Origin: Drosophila miranda | Taxonomy: Eukaryota; Arthropoda; Insecta; Diptera; Drosophilidae | Length of the DNA: 64,000 bases | Reading direction: 5' to 3' | Assembly (NCBI RefSeq): GCF_003369915.1 | Contig: NC_046676.1 | Span: 21,434,001-21,498,000 of the forward strand | Shown here: one piece after another, positions 48,062 to 59,557 of the stretch | How positions within the stretch are numbered: the first letter of the stretch is position 1 | Layout: the number at the start of each line of letters is the position of its first letter | The notes under the pieces: generated by a model | Told to the model about the DNA's origin: nothing | Database searches by the model: none | What the model saw: only the letters and a program-made list of their open reading frames with translations | Translations under genes and position numbers: made by a program

Positions 48062-48793
48062 TTATTCATCGGCGTCCTCGAAGCGCTCATCGTCGTCGTC
48101 CAGGCTCAAGTTCTGCATGCCTCCTACTTCTCCCCCGTTCCGTCCAAGTGTTAGGGCATCGTCGGCCATATCCTGGTCTTCGAGGACCATTCCGCCAGCA
48201 TCTTCCATGGCGTCGCTGTCCTCCGAATTGCTGTCAGCCGAGTCTGGATGCAGGGCCTGGCAAGTAGTCATTGCGCTATACATCGTATCGACTGTGTGTA
48301 TATCCTCGGGCAACAGCCAGCACTCTGTCACTTCCTCAAACTGTTCGTCCACAGCATCCTCAAAGTTCTCATCGTCCTCATCGTGCTCATCGCTGCCATT
48401 GCCCTCGTCAACGTCTGCCTCTGCCCCGCCACCGTTCTGCCCATTGACGACTGCCGGCTGCGGATTTCCATACACGCCATTCCACTCCACTTTGTGGTCC
48501 AGCATGAAATAAATGCACTTCCTTGGGTTCGAAGAAATCCCATGAAGGCTCACTTGTTTCCACTCGATAAATATTCCCTCGGGTAGGTCAATTGGTTGCC
48601 AAGAGAGAGAACTAAGAGAGTCGAGACAATAACAATTGACAACGCCGGCATTTTGCACACCATTTTCGACTCACTTTTGAGCGATGTAAATCGTACCCTC
48701 GCCCACAATATTGTCGCCCAGCTTGAGCTTGATATTGTTGGCTGTGTACAGCAGTCCATGTTCCGGCGGGGAAACTGGCATTATTAATACCAT
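48062..48793 (-). CDS. icln: Icln (pICln) methylosome subunit
   Basis: Two exons, 48793-48675 and 48611-48062, joined across a 63-nt intron to give 222 aa. The N-terminal PH-like domain includes PPEHGLLYTANNIKLKLGD, SLSWQPIDLPEG and SLHGISSNPRKCIYFMLD. It is followed by acidic stretches (GNGSDEHDEDDENFEDAVDE) and ends LSLDDDDERFEDADE, the conserved acidic tail. pICln binds Sm proteins and presents them to the PRMT5 methylosome for snRNP assembly in the cytoplasm. The start codon is fixed by MVLIMPVSPPEHG, which matches the fly family. GGTATATTT promoter elements lie 90-145 bp upstream (48885-48937). Confidence 0.96.
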
Positions 48794-48884
48794 TTTGATA
48801 CGAAAATTGCAATTAAAAAATATTGTTAAAAAAAGCGTCTGGCAGCAAAATAGTGTGATTTGAGATATACGGTCTGACCTTCGG

Positions 48885-48937
48885 AAATATACCAAAATAT
48901 ACTGTCTCATTTAAAAAATATACCATAAATATACTGA
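48885..48937 (-). promoter_or_regulatory. Cluster of GGTATATTT core-promoter elements upstream of icln
   Basis: Read on the minus strand this has two copies of CAGTATATTT paired with GGTATATTT, matching the fly core-promoter motif often called Ohler motif 6. The surrounding DNA resembles 57630-57812 in inverted orientation. Confidence 0.5.
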
Positions 48938-49310
48938 CGAGTTCAAGCTCTATTATACATATTCCTCGTTTTTGATCTTCCGTGGAATATTCTCAGCTAC
49001 ATAATTTTATCCGATTAGTGAATCAATTTTCTACTTAACTGGATTATGTTAAATACTTGCTTTTATTGGATTTTGCGTAAAAAAAGGTTTTAGCGAAACA
49101 GGTCAAAACAAAAAGAACGAAAGAGTATAGACGTTAATATTGCTAAATCTTAATATTCCGTTGAATAATTCTGGCTAACTAAAACTGTTAGTTTTGCCCA
49201 CATAATTTTAGGCCGTTGATAAATAAGTTTTCTACTTGAATGGCTAGTTTTTAGACCTTGCTTTTATTGTATTTTGGCTAAAACAAGGTTTCAACAAAGA
49301 AGTCTTATTT
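48885..49310 (-). repeat. Dispersed AT-rich repeat, copy near icln
   Basis: Words shared with 57630-57812 and 59130-59230 include ATTTTATCCGATTAGTGAATCAA, seen there in reverse as an AATCGGATAAAATTATG word. GAATATTCC and CCTCGTTTTTGAT are shared as well. Within this copy a block of about 200 bp is imperfectly repeated (TTTTCTACTT..CTTGCTTTTATT at about 49026-49070 and 49228-49272). Confidence 0.55.
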
Positions 49311-49813
49311 TTTTGCATGGTAACTACACATTTGGTACATATAATCTACATGTGTATGTAAAAACGTATATGTGTTCCGAAGATTAATCACAATCGTTTC
49401 ACATCAAAAATAAAATTTGTAATTTCGAGTTCTTTAAGAGATTTACTAACTAATTTCAGCTGTAAATAAAGAAGCATTAGTGTACAGCTTATAATTCTTT
49501 AACATTGACATGGCGTTTTCGCACAAAATGTTCTTTGGACGCCAGTGACAACTCTGCCAGTTCAATATTTCAATTTTTGCAGCGCGTCTCGCCCAATTTT
49601 CCGCAATTAAATTCCACCAGCAAAGCTATCAACAAATATGCTGTCAGGCCACAAACCTTCTATATTGTACTTTTAGAAAAGTAATATTTGTTAAAGTGAG
49701 CGTGTGAGTGCTGGGATTCGAATCTACGGAAGTCCTTTTCGTTTGTGCTGTGCTGTTGTTGTTTTGTTGCTTTGGCTACTGCTGTCGCCCTGTATACGCC
49801 CTTGCGTATAACA
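49311..49813. other. Upstream region of RhoGAP54D
   Basis: AT-rich DNA followed by a GC-richer leader. No TATA box is obvious. The transcription start is probably near 49520-49680; I cannot place it. Confidence 0.4.
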
Positions 49814-52800
49814 ATGGACATGGAATACGCCAACATCAATGAATTTAATGACCGCGACCTAGCGACACGCATGCGCAACAGCAATTATGAAAAATACAAG
49901 TCTCTGGTGCGCATGCACCTCTCCTTCGAGCTGGAACTAAACACCGACGAGTAAGTTGCCACGAGCGACGCTGCCATCCCATCGAAATATAGTGCTTACC
50001 GATTTATGGGTTGCAGGTTCGACATGCCGTGCCATGAAATCGTCTACGAAGATAAGGGCAAGATAAAGAAGTGGAATCGCCTCTCCAAGAAGAATCGCGG
50101 ACCTGCCACAGGCTGCACGGCTGGGGCTGGCAGTAAGTCGGCGGGCAACAGTCCCACTGAAACGCTGCAGCAACAAATTGATGCAGGCTTTCGGATGCAC
50201 CTGGAGGAGCTCAAAGAGTTTCTTATGCTGGAGAAGAGTAAGTGACAGGGAGAGTCCGGAAAATTGAATTATTCTAAATGCGGAAATGCTATTCTGCAGA
50301 TCTCACCCAGGAGGGATTATTTCGCAAGACAGGAGCCGTTTCCAGGCAGAACGAGCTACGAATGCACATACAGCACGACCAGCCCTTGGATTTGGAACTG
50401 ACAGGATTCTCGGCTCACGACTGTGCCACTGTTTTTAAGAGCTTTCTGGCCGAGCTGCCAGAGCCTTTGCTTACAGACGCCCACTATCCAGCACATCTTC
50501 AGATAGCGCCGCTTAGCCAGGCATTAATGGGGGGTCAGGTGGCGGCTACCGCAGAGCGCCAACAACATCTTCTCAGCTCGGTGCAGCTGCTCCTTCTCCT
50601 GCTCCCCGAAGAGCATCGCGAGTTACTGCAGCACATTATTGAAATGCTCCATTCGGTGGCAGCGCGTGAGGAGAGCAACAAGATGTCCGCGGAGAATTTG
50701 GCCACCTTGTTTACACCGCACCTGATTTGCCCCAGGCAAATGCCGCCTGAGGTGCTCCACTATACGGCGAAGAAGATGTCCAGCATTGTGTCCTACATGA
50801 TTCAGCAGGGTCTGGAAATCTTCGAAGTTCCCGGAAAGCTAGCCACCGATATTCGGGCGTACTTTCTTGAGCGCAAACGCAAAAAAACCATGTCACCGGA
50901 GCAAACCCTTGACGAATCCATCTCGGACGTCTCGACGGTCAACACGGTGTACACTTTTGTAGATCGTGCCGCCACGGCAGCGGCAAACAACAGCAATAAC
51001 ACGGACACTGCACTGGCGCAGCTGTACGCGCACATTCAGAGCCTTCCGGAGTCCTCCAAGAAGCGTCGCCTCATCAAGCAGTTTAACAAGCAAAACGGAC
51101 AAGGTAGCACATTGTCTCCACTCCGTTGCGTTCCTTTGGGACACAGCTCATTGATTCCACTCGCTCCTTTCAGGCACACCGCTGCAGGTCGTTGTAATGA
51201 ATCGTCTAAAGAACAACGAGGCCACTCGCAGTGCCAAGTCCTTGGGGGACTCCATCAAAAAGCACATCTTCCACAATAGCCTCATGTCGCGCACCCCTAA
51301 GAGAGTGCCCCCCAGCTTTCATCCTGAGGTGAGCCGCAAGAGAAGCATTTGCAACGCATTCATTCCATTTATGTGTGTGTTTATTGGTGACTAACCGCAT
51401 GTCTCCCCATCGTATCCTAGACGCCCAATCTGTCGCATGTAAAGCAGCCCAAGCTGCGTGTGCTGTTCCAGAGTCCCTGTCCACCGACACCCACCTCATC
51501 GAAGGGCACAAGCTCCACATCCACCGTCACCTCTACCTTCATTGCTACTAACTCCTTGCATCAGCTTCAGAAATCCATCTCATCCACATCGCTCAAGATT
51601 GAGTCCTCGTCCTCGGACAGCAGCTCCAGCTGTAGCATCTCTGCTCCCGCCAGTCGTCAGCAATCGAATGAGCTGTCTGGAATGGTTTCTGCTGTCCAAG
51701 AAGAGGACGAGATAGACGCTAGTTGCTGTGTGACGCCTCTGAAGCTTATGTCAGCGGCTGCCAAGCAGCTGATCGACAAGAAGAGCGTGGCCTGGGACGA
51801 CCGTCTGTTCGAGATTGAGGAGTCCTCGAATCCCTCTACACCCGTGCAGCAGTCCACACGCTACAAATCGGAGCCTAACCTTTCGAGTATTCTGCCCCAG
51901 GTTCCAGACGAAGAAAACGGCGATGGCGACGAAGCTCTCACTCCGATTGTTGAGGTGTCCAGCTCAATGGCTGCCAGCAGCAGCAGCCACATGGGCAAGT
52001 TGATAACTCGCAAATTGATGAAGGGCGTGAGCATGGGCAATTTAAGATTCCCGTTCAGCACGCCGGAAACGACCAAACGATTGGTGCGCAGTGTTTCGGC
52101 CACCCTAAGAAGGCGTCCCAGTGGGGATGAGGGCAAGCATTTCCCGTCGGCAGCAGATGCTCCTCTTCTTGAGGACGTGAACGGTAGCGATGAAGATGAG
52201 GATGGGGAAGATGACGATACATTGTCAGAGTCCAATGGCAGCTCCAATGAACTGCCTGCGATGACCGTGGGCTACCAGCAGATCCTCCAGAGCAGCGTGT
52301 ATCGTAACATGGATCTCATAACGAGCACACCAGCTCTCCACATGGGCCGCCGTTCAATGTCTCCCATCACCAAATCGACGCAGCGCATGCCCAAGGCCAT
52401 GCAGGTAGACGCATCAGCAACAGCAATAGATTCCCGTATGAAAGATCCTTTTTTTGATACCTGATTTCATTACAGGAGTCTATTATGACGCCACGCTCCC
52501 GCAAACCCGTTATGCTGCTCAATGCCTTGGCTGGCAATGGCGACAAGCAGCTTAACCTGAGCTTATCCGAGCAAGATGAACAGGACTCCCTAGCCGGCAC
52601 CCCCGTGAAGCAGCGCGAACCACCCTCTCTCCATAGCGAGGACGCTACTTCACTTGGCGGCTATGCCGAGATATTGAGACATCAGCAGGGTTATGGCCTA
52701 CTCAGCTCTAGACAGCGTACGTGCAGCAGCAGTAACAGCAATAGCAATGAGGAGTCCAAGCCTCCAAACGCTCTGTCCAGTGATTTCAAGTGAGTCGCAA

Positions 52801-53230
52801 TGGCATTACCGGACTACCATTCTTATCTCGCACTCTAATTTCCTTCATCTTTAGGGAATATCTGCTTACACGCAGCGTGCTGACTGCCAGCCCGACGGAT
52901 TTGTCGTTTGCCAGTCGCTCGGATGACTTCGGTGGAGCCAGCACCACCCAAGATATCGACGACTTCGATGAGGCCGAGCTGAGTCCCAGTTTGCTGTACT
53001 GCTTGGATGGCAATGAACCTGCTGCAATGGTCTCGCCTTTGTGCAATGGCAATGTTAATGCCAGCGTCACAAACGGTCGCAAACGATCGGCCGTCACACC
53101 CCTTAAGTCTCAACTGATCACAGATGATGCGGACAACAAGGAGAACATGAATGTTCAGGAGGAGCACGTGCGCATCAAAAAGCTGCTTATTACTCCTTCC
53201 GAGGAGTATCCAGGCGAAACAGCCCTCTAG
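49814..53230 (+). CDS. RhoGAP54D: RhoGAP54D, ARHGAP19-like Rho GTPase-activating protein
   Basis: Seven exons, 49814-49950, 50017-50237, 50300-51103, 51174-51328, 51421-52404, 52476-52789 and 52855-53230, join in phase to about 996 aa. The RhoGAP domain covers about residues 95-310. It has an arginine finger in EGLFRKTG (near residue 128), a DCATVFKSFLAELPEPLL block and KMSAENLATLFTPHL, which are the conserved catalytic and structural motifs. The rest is a Ser-rich, probably disordered tail with short basic and acidic stretches (NGSDEDEDGEDDDTLSE) and an NKENMNV segment near the end. It would speed GTP hydrolysis by a Rho-family GTPase; the closest human type is ARHGAP19. MDMEYANINEF is taken as the start because the sequence before it has no ATG in frame. 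Confidence 0.93.
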
Positions 53231-54002
53231 CCTTAAATAGTACTCGTACATGTGTAGTTTTTCATAATCCTAACGTTAAAACCGTTGTACGGTTTTAAAA
53301 AATCATCTCTCATCAAAATGTTCAAGAATAATATTGCTTCCGTAAAATTGTTTTCGGTATGACATGTGTCCCGCTTTGTAACTGACCGCGTTTTTAAGTT
53401 AAGCTAAGAATATTACATTATAAATGCATGCCGCCTCAAAAACATTACATTACATATTAAAGAAAGTGTATACCACAACAGTTAAAGAATTGCACGGGTA
53501 CTATCAGCGGGACTATGAGAAATCTCGAATTAATGGTCAAATTAACCATCAAACGCTGGAATTAGTGTGCCTGGCTGTTTGGATTACTACTAAACAGAAG
53601 AGTAAAAACTAGTTAAACCATCGGAAATTATCAAGAAATGATTATATTCTATTCTTCAAATCGCAACCATATTCTATTTATTCATGTGAAAAATTTGTAT
53701 TTTATTGTGAACAAGTTTAGTGCTACCTTTCGTGGCAATTTAATCTAGTTTTACAGCGACTTATTCTATAAAACAATTCAATACATTTACTGTTGCATAC
53801 TTTTGGACAGCAGTTCTGAAATTTCTCGTTTTCTTTTAGCCGTTGCCTACACGTTTTTTCTCCCACCGGACTCTACCCAACACTGGCGCTAGTGTCAAAC
53901 AGCTGATGTTTGTTGACAACAATTTCTCGACGAAAAGAAACAAAGTTTTGTTTGGAAAATTAAGTTTTAGAAAAGATTTGTGCGTAAACAGCGACTAGGA
54001 TA
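53231..54002. other. Intergenic region between RhoGAP54D and PET100
   Basis: This contains the RhoGAP54D 3' UTR and the PET100 promoter and leader. A 62-codon open frame at 53424-53612 has no signature and poor context; I do not call it a gene. Confidence 0.5.
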
Positions 54003-54245
54003 ATGGGAACTTGGGTTCTAGAAGTAGCCAAGATGGGCATGTACATGGCATTTCCGGTGGCTCTGTTTCACATCTTCAACCAACCGGAATATTTCGAAGA
54101 GTGGGTGACCAAAAAGAAGCGCGAGCTGTATCCACCCGAGCACAAGAGTCATCGCGAGGAGCTCCAGCGTGCCATAAGGGAGCATCACGAGAAGCATGAT
54201 GCCAAAATGATGCGCGCCATGGAGGAGGCAGAGCGTAAGAAGTAG
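54003..54245 (+). CDS. Pet100: PET100 cytochrome c oxidase assembly factor
   Basis: A single exon of 80 aa. The N-terminus (MGTWVLEVAKMGMYMAFPVA) is the characteristic PET100 membrane segment. It is followed by FHIFNQPEYFEEW and a charged helix rich in Lys, Glu and His (REHHEKHDAKMMRAMEEAERKK). PET100 is an inner-membrane protein that helps assemble cytochrome c oxidase, forming a complex with newly made COX subunits. Its length is typical of the family. AATAAA lies about 120 bp after the stop codon. Confidence 0.93.
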   Translation: MGTWVLEVAKMGMYMAFPVALFHIFNQPEYFEEWVTKKKRELYPPEHKSHREELQRAIREHHEKHDAKMMRAMEEAERKK

Positions 54246-55728
54246 AAATCCATATGGATCACTGCACCCAGTCGTTTCGTTATATAACACCATTTCGATC
54301 ATCCTGCAGCTATGCCATAAATGCGGCTAAACTGAAACTGTAAACACTTTTGTATGCGATGTAATAAAGACTTGAATGTACCCAAAGCACTAATCCATTC
54401 TGAGGATATGATGAGTGGAAATTATCTGTAAATTATCGTCGAACCATGGCTTGTGTGTATGTGCCATACTTGAAACAAAATAGAATGTTATCTAGGGAAA
54501 AACACCTCTATTGCATTAACACAAAACAAGGAACCGGGTGCAAAGCGGATTCTCCCCAGTGGAACACTTGAAATGTTCAACCCATATCAAACGATAGACG
54601 ATTATCAGCAGGCCAGCCGCTCCACTTCGCTGCCACCTGGTTGAATGTGTCCACTGCCCGTTCGATGCTCCTCCACACGCGTATACAAATTCAAATCCAA
54701 ACGATCAACATCAATGAGGACGCCACTTTCCTGATAACTTGACCGCCATGTGACCGTTGGAATAGGAATTTTGTCACAGTTTAGAAACCTACCTACATGT
54801 GTTTTCGGCGTGATGAGTACGATGATGTGTGTTAAGAGCCAGATTAGATGCCCTCCAGGCGATTTACGCCCATTCAATTATTTTGGTAGGTAATGCTATT
54901 ATCTACTTTCACACGATGCAATAAATAGAAAAATGCCCCGGAAATGAAGCCTTACGCCGAAAATGAAATACTCTTGTAAGTGGAATTCCACATAGATATA
55001 TTGGATTTCTAGAATTGGAAGAATCCTGCATGCATGTGCTCCTAAAGTCAGATGACCAATAAATCTGTATCTTTCGAAATGGATGTTGGGCTCCCCACGC
55101 AACATACCCAACCATCTATATTTGGTACTTATGTATGAGCGTATAGTGATATTAAAGCACGATCCAGTACAAATTATAGTTCTGGCTGATGTTTCCTATA
55201 GCAGATATATAATTTTGCGGTGATCCGATACTGATTCAATCTGTGTGTAATAAATACAATTTTCGTAGAGTAGCAAGATGAAATATAAAGTGCCTAAGTT
55301 CCGCGCAAAAGTATAATCAGTAGCTCCAGATAGCCGACTGGCAGCGAACGGATTGTTATAGAGGCACTTGATTGTTCTTATAACAATAGGCGGGGTGTGT
55401 GTATTGGGGGTGGGTGGAGGTGGCGGTGGCATATCAGCAGTCATTTAATTAGCTTTTTCAGATTCCGATTGCTTTTTGGGGACTTTTGCTTACGTTAAAG
55501 CGCGCTTTCCACACCTCTGCCTCCGCCGCCGCTCTAAAGGGAAACTGTAGAATCTGATTTACGACTCTCTCCAACTTCAAGTATTTCCCCCTCTGCCAGC
55601 GTGCCAGTTGTACGCCAGCGTCGACGCTTTGGTTATCTCATGCAGGGCAATTTGTCAAGCCAAATAACGGTCTGCGTGTCAGTTTCAGTTCCATTTTTTG
55701 CATCACGGAGAACAGAACAGAACACAAC
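54246..55728. other. Intergenic region before the sugar transporter
   Basis: The first 130 bp are the PET100 3' UTR. The last 60 bp are a short leader for the transporter, with an initiator-like GTCAGTTTC near 55679 and GAACA repeats just before the ATG. Between them I see a GGTGGAGGTGGCGGTGGC tract near 55410-55430 and no gene. Confidence 0.5.
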
Positions 55729-57123
55729 ATGTCCAAGGGATCGGTCCTACCACAGTATATAGCCGGTTTATCGGCCAGCTTTGGCGCCATGTGTATGGGC
55801 GCCTCAATCGGCTGGTCCTCGCCGGTGGAGAAAATGATCACGGAGGAAACGGACTACGGCTTTGAGATATCCTCGGGCCAATTCGGCTGGATATCCGCAC
55901 TGCTGACATTGGGCGCCACTGTCATCTGCATACCCGTTGGCTTCATGATCGATTGGATTGGCCGGAGGCCGACTATGCTGGCCCTCATACCGCCATACAT
56001 GGTCGGCTGGGTCCTGATGCTCTTTGCCAAGAACGTGACAATGCTATACTTTGGCCGCTTCATCCTGGGCATGTGCGGCGGGGCATTCTGCGTGACTGCT
56101 CCCATGTACTGCACGGAGATCTCAACGACAGCCTTGCGCGGAACGATTGGCTGTTTCTTCCAGCTGCTGATCGTATCCGGAATATTCTATGGGTACTTGG
56201 TGGGCGCGTTTGTCCCGCTTACCACGATCAACATTCTGTGTTCGATTCTTCCCCTGATCTTTGCCGCAGTGCACATCTTCATGCCGGAATCACCTGTGTA
56301 CTTGGCCATGAAGGGACGCAACGAGGACACCGCTAAAGCCCTCCAATGGTTACGCGGCAAGAATGCCGATATCAGCGAGGAACTGAAGGAGATCCTCGAC
56401 GAGGCACAGAAACAGAATGATCAGCCTAAGGTCAATGTTCTGGCTGCTCTAAGACGTCCCGTCACCAGAAAGGGTCTGGGGATATCTGTTCTGCTACAGA
56501 TCTTCCAGCAGTGGACCGGCATCAACGCCATTCTCTTCTACTCGACCTCCATATTCGAGGATGTAGGCTCTGGTCTCAGCGGCAGCAACAGCACAATCCT
56601 AATTGGAGTCACTCAAACAACCACAACGCTGGTGGCAGTGGCTATCATGGACAAGGCCGGTCGCCGTATTCTCCTGCTGATATCTGGCGTCGTCATGGCT
56701 ATCACAACGTGCCTGATGGGGGTCTACTTTCAGATGAGTGAAAGCGATCCAGATTCGGTGGTCGGCCTTGGCTGGCTGCCCATCGTCAGTATTTGCATCT
56801 TTATTGTATTCTTCTCCATTGGATTTGGTCCCGTTCCCTGGCTGGTCATGGCCGAACTGTTCTCGGAGGATATCAAGAGTTTAGGTGGATCCATTGCTGG
56901 CACCAGCAACTGGCTCTCTGCTTTTATCGTAACGCTCCTGTTCCCGATCCTGAAGGATTCGATTGGGCCGGGACCGACCTTTTGGATTTTCACGGCTATT
57001 TCTGTTTTGGCCTTCTTCTATGCCCTGTTCTTTGTTCCCGAGACCAAAGGCAAGACGATATTAGAGATTCAGGACATGCTGGCTGGAGGAAAGGTCCAAA
57101 AACCCGAAAAGAACGAGACGTAG
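55729..57123 (+). CDS. MFS facilitative sugar transporter (Tret1-like)
   Basis: An intronless frame of 464 aa with 12 predicted membrane helices. Sugar-porter motifs are in the expected places: DWIGRRPTML between helices 2 and 3, GRFILGMCGG in helix 4, PESPVYL after helix 6 and QQWTGINAILFYS in helix 7. DKAGRRILLL lies between helices 8 and 9, and PETKGKT follows helix 12. The family moves hexoses or trehalose down their gradient across the plasma membrane; which sugar cannot be read from sequence. It starts MSKGSVLPQYIAGLSASFG, with a short cytoplasmic N-terminus and therefore no long regulatory extension like that of Tret1-1. From memory the 54D gene CG6484 is the likely orthologue. Confidence 0.92.
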   Translation: MSKGSVLPQYIAGLSASFGAMCMGASIGWSSPVEKMITEETDYGFEISSGQFGWISALLTLGATVICIPVGFMIDWIGRRPTMLALIPPYMVGWVLMLFAKNVTMLYFGRFILGMCGGAFCVTAPMYCTEISTTALRGTIGCFFQLLIVSGIFYGYLVGAFVPLTTINILCSILPLIFAAVHIFMPESPVYLAMKGRNEDTAKALQWLRGKNADISEELKEILDEAQKQNDQPKVNVLAALRRPVTRKGLGISVLLQIFQQWTGINAILFYSTSIFEDVGSGLSGSNSTILIGVTQTTTTLVAVAIMDKAGRRILLLISGVVMAITTCLMGVYFQMSESDPDSVVGLGWLPIVSICIFIVFFSIGFGPVPWLVMAELFSEDIKSLGGSIAGTSNWLSAFIVTLLFPILKDSIGPGPTFWIFTAISVLAFFYALFFVPETKGKTILEIQDMLAGGKVQKPEKNET

Positions 57124-57377
57124 CAGATCAAACATCTAAATGTGCGAATTGTCTAATGAATATATGTTAGTGTAAATTATCGATTTAAAATTAAAATTTA
57201 CAGAAAAGTTAAGATCGCCTTGCTGTTGTATTTTAAAAATGTTTTTAAAACTTTTAAATTTTCAAATTACTGCGAAGATATCGTTCAATGAATGATGTCG
57301 CGTATTTGGGAATATATTATATGTACATATATACAGAACTTATCGGGTAAAGTTGTGGGTAAAGTCCGTTTGTTCAT

Positions 57378-57812
57378 CGGTATATTACGGTATATTTTGA
57401 AACTGTGACGTATAAATCGGTATAATTGTGAGAGTCGGCCGGTATATTCTATAACTGATTCCGGGGTGACAGTTTACGGTATTTTTAATACTTTTCGGTA
57501 GTTTTGAGGTCAAAATTGAACCGACCGAATGGTATATTTTGTCAATTTCATCAATCTATTAAATTTCATTTTTAGCGGTATATAGAAATCAAATAAAAAC
57601 AAGTATATAGAATAGGCCAGTCAAGTATAAAATTGATTTACTAATCGGATAAAATTATGTGGGCATGGCTAAATGTTTTATCTAGACAGTAATATTCCAC
57701 GGAATATAAAAATCGAGGAATATGTATAATGGAACTTGAATTCGTCAGTATATTTACGGTATATTTTTAAAATGAGACGGTGGTATATTTTTGAGGGTCG
57801 GACGGTATATTC
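57378..57812 (+). promoter_or_regulatory. Array of GGTATATTT core-promoter elements
   Basis: At least eight close matches to GGTATATTT occur: CGGTATATTA and CGGTATATTTTG near 57378-57399, CCGGTATATTCT near 57440, then CGGTATTTTT near 57479 and TGGTATATTTTG near 57531. A second cluster at 57746-57812 ends ACGGTATATTCTATAACTGA. The phrase GGTATATTCTATAACTGA occurs twice (about 57441 and 57804), so the array includes an internal duplication. These match the fly housekeeping promoter element known as Ohler motif 6. Confidence 0.5.
57630..57812 (+). repeat. Dispersed AT-rich repeat, copy upstream of the LEPROT gene
   Basis: This shares TTACTAATCGGATAAAATTATG, AATATTCCACGGAATAT, AAATCGAGGAATATG and CGTCAGTATATTTACGGTAT with inverted sequence at 48885-49030. 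Some of these words also recur at 59130-59235. Confidence 0.6.
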
Positions 57813-58061
57813 TATAACTGAGTCACTTAGGCGACGACAAAGAAAAAAAAAATTATAAACAAAAAACATTACAAACAATGGCTACTTTAAAAGGTAATTA
57901 AGCATAGTAAAGACCATGGCCAATAATTCGAAATTCAATTATCTCTCCTTTCATGCGATTTCTGCACGTGACTGCTTTCTTATTGGACGGGCACTGTCTC
58001 GGAAAACACAATACAGCGTAAGACTGAGGCACCCACCCCCTGCTGCTTGAACTAACTTTTG

Positions 58062-58509
58062 ATGGTACCTTTCAGGTTGATTATCTGCGCATTTCTCACA
58101 TGCCTGGGAATGACCTTTCTAATCTTGGCCTGTGCGGTGCCCACACCAAAGATATTCTACCCGTTCTTTGTCCTGCTGTTCTACGCACTGTCGGTGCTGC
58201 CAGTTTTCATAGCCAAGCGAACAACGCCGGTAAATGAGACAAATCCAAAGACAGAGTTTGCCCTGTTCCTCACGGCTGGTATGGTACTGAGTGCCTTTGC
58301 CTTGCCCATCGTTCTAGCCCACTCGGCGGTGGTGAGTAACTGTAACTTACAGTTGCTGAATAGATAAAGGATATTCATATTCCCCTTTCTCTCCTGGATA
58401 GATCACTTGGACAGCGTGCACATTGACATTAATTAGCAATGTTATCAATTATGCGACCATTTTCGGCTATGCCATGCACGATGAGGAACAATATGGAAGT
58501 ATGTTCTAG
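58062..58509 (+). CDS. LEPROT/Vps55 family endosomal membrane protein
   Basis: Two exons, 58062-58331 and 58402-58509, give 125 aa with four hydrophobic segments (human LEPROT 131 aa). Family features include GMTFLILACAVP, FYPFFVLLFYALSVLPVFIAKR, AGMVLSAFALPIVLAHSAV and, after the intron, ITWTACTLTLISNVINYATIFGY. Vps55/LEPROT proteins act in endosome-to-lysosome sorting and affect surface levels of receptors. The start is uncertain. The ATG at 58062 (MVPFRLIICAF) gives nearly the family length, but the bases after it, TACCTTTCAG|GTTG, form a good 3' splice site. An upstream ATG exon (MATLK, about 57878) would match the family N-terminus, except that the junction is off by one base. Confidence 0.85.
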
Positions 58510-59557
58510 GCGGAGGCTGTGAACTAAACGCATTTTACTAGTAAGCACGCATTCTGCACACTTCCTTGAAGACATCAACCAATCTCATATATAACCAAGT
58601 GTATTCAACATAACATAAACGGCACTCAAAATAAACAAGTAGTTGAAATTTGGCGTCGAAATTGAGTTGAAGGCAAACGGTATATATGGTATATTTATTT
58701 AATGCAATTATTTTTAATTTATATGAAAAAAAAATGAGTTTTCATTCCATAGATTTGTATGGAACAAATTCTGTATAGTGCATAATACTCATGGGGAAAT
58801 AGGATATTAAAAAATTGATGAAATGTTTGTCATCTTAGGCTGCAATGAATTCAGAAACAAGTCAGTCTCTCAACGAAATTTTGCAGATTATGGTCTGACA
58901 TAGATTGATTGAGATATAAATACAGAAGGCATAAGAAAACATAATTCTCTGTAAAAGTCATTATTAATAAGGTTTCAAAACAGCATGGAAAATAGAATTT
59001 TAGCATTAATTAAAGGAAGTATATATAGTATGTACATAGGTACCATTTAAAAACTATACATTTCTGTTTACCTTCTTTGCTTAAACGTTAATTAATAAAC
59101 AATCAAATAAAAAAGTGTCATTAAAATTAGCTATCTTGTAGAAAATTAATTCATCAATCGGATAAAATTATGAATTTAAGACTGAGGGTGGTATTAAGCT
59201 AGTAATTTTTAACCGAATATCAAAATCGAGGAATATGGTTTCCGATCATGGACAGAGAACGATTCCATCGTGGACCATCCATCGAAAATTATGAAGCTTG
59301 AAAGATATCGTGGTTTTATTTTAAATAAACAGGAAAGATATGATGGATCTAAAAGAATAATTTACAAACAGTACTGTTTTAAAAAATTTAACTCAAGTTG
59401 TTCAATTTTTTAAATAAAGTGATGCTAAGTGGGTTAAGTTTGTTGCTTGCATCGGTATATTTACGGTATATTTTAAAAAAGGGATGGTATATTTCGGTAT
59501 ATTTCTGAGGGACGACGGCCTGCGTTCACAGGACGACGTCACTTAATTAATTTTGAA
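58510..59557. other. Intergenic region between LEPROT and TBC1D31
   Basis: AT-rich, with polyadenylation-type words near 58630, a GGTATATTT pair near 58679-58700, fragments of the dispersed repeat at 59130-59235 and a promoter cluster at 59453-59506. No gene is seen. Confidence 0.55.
59453..59506 (+). promoter_or_regulatory. Cluster of GGTATATTT core-promoter elements upstream of TBC1D31
   Basis: Four tandem matches (CGGTATATTT, CGGTATATTT, TGGTATATTT, CGGTATATTTC) end about 50 bp before the start codon at 59558. The position fits a core promoter with a short 5' leader. Confidence 0.6.

Larger units (their letters stand above)
57124..58061. other. Promoter-rich intergenic region before the LEPROT gene
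   Basis: This stretch is dominated by GGTATATTT elements (57378-57812) and part of a dispersed AT-rich repeat. A possible first exon, ACAAACAATGGCTACTTTAAAAG|GTAATT, lies at about 57870-57892. Confidence 0.55.

Noticed and set aside
53424-53612. 62-codon frame between RhoGAP54D and PET100
   Set aside because: No signal peptide, domain or promoter context; AT-rich 3' flanking DNA.
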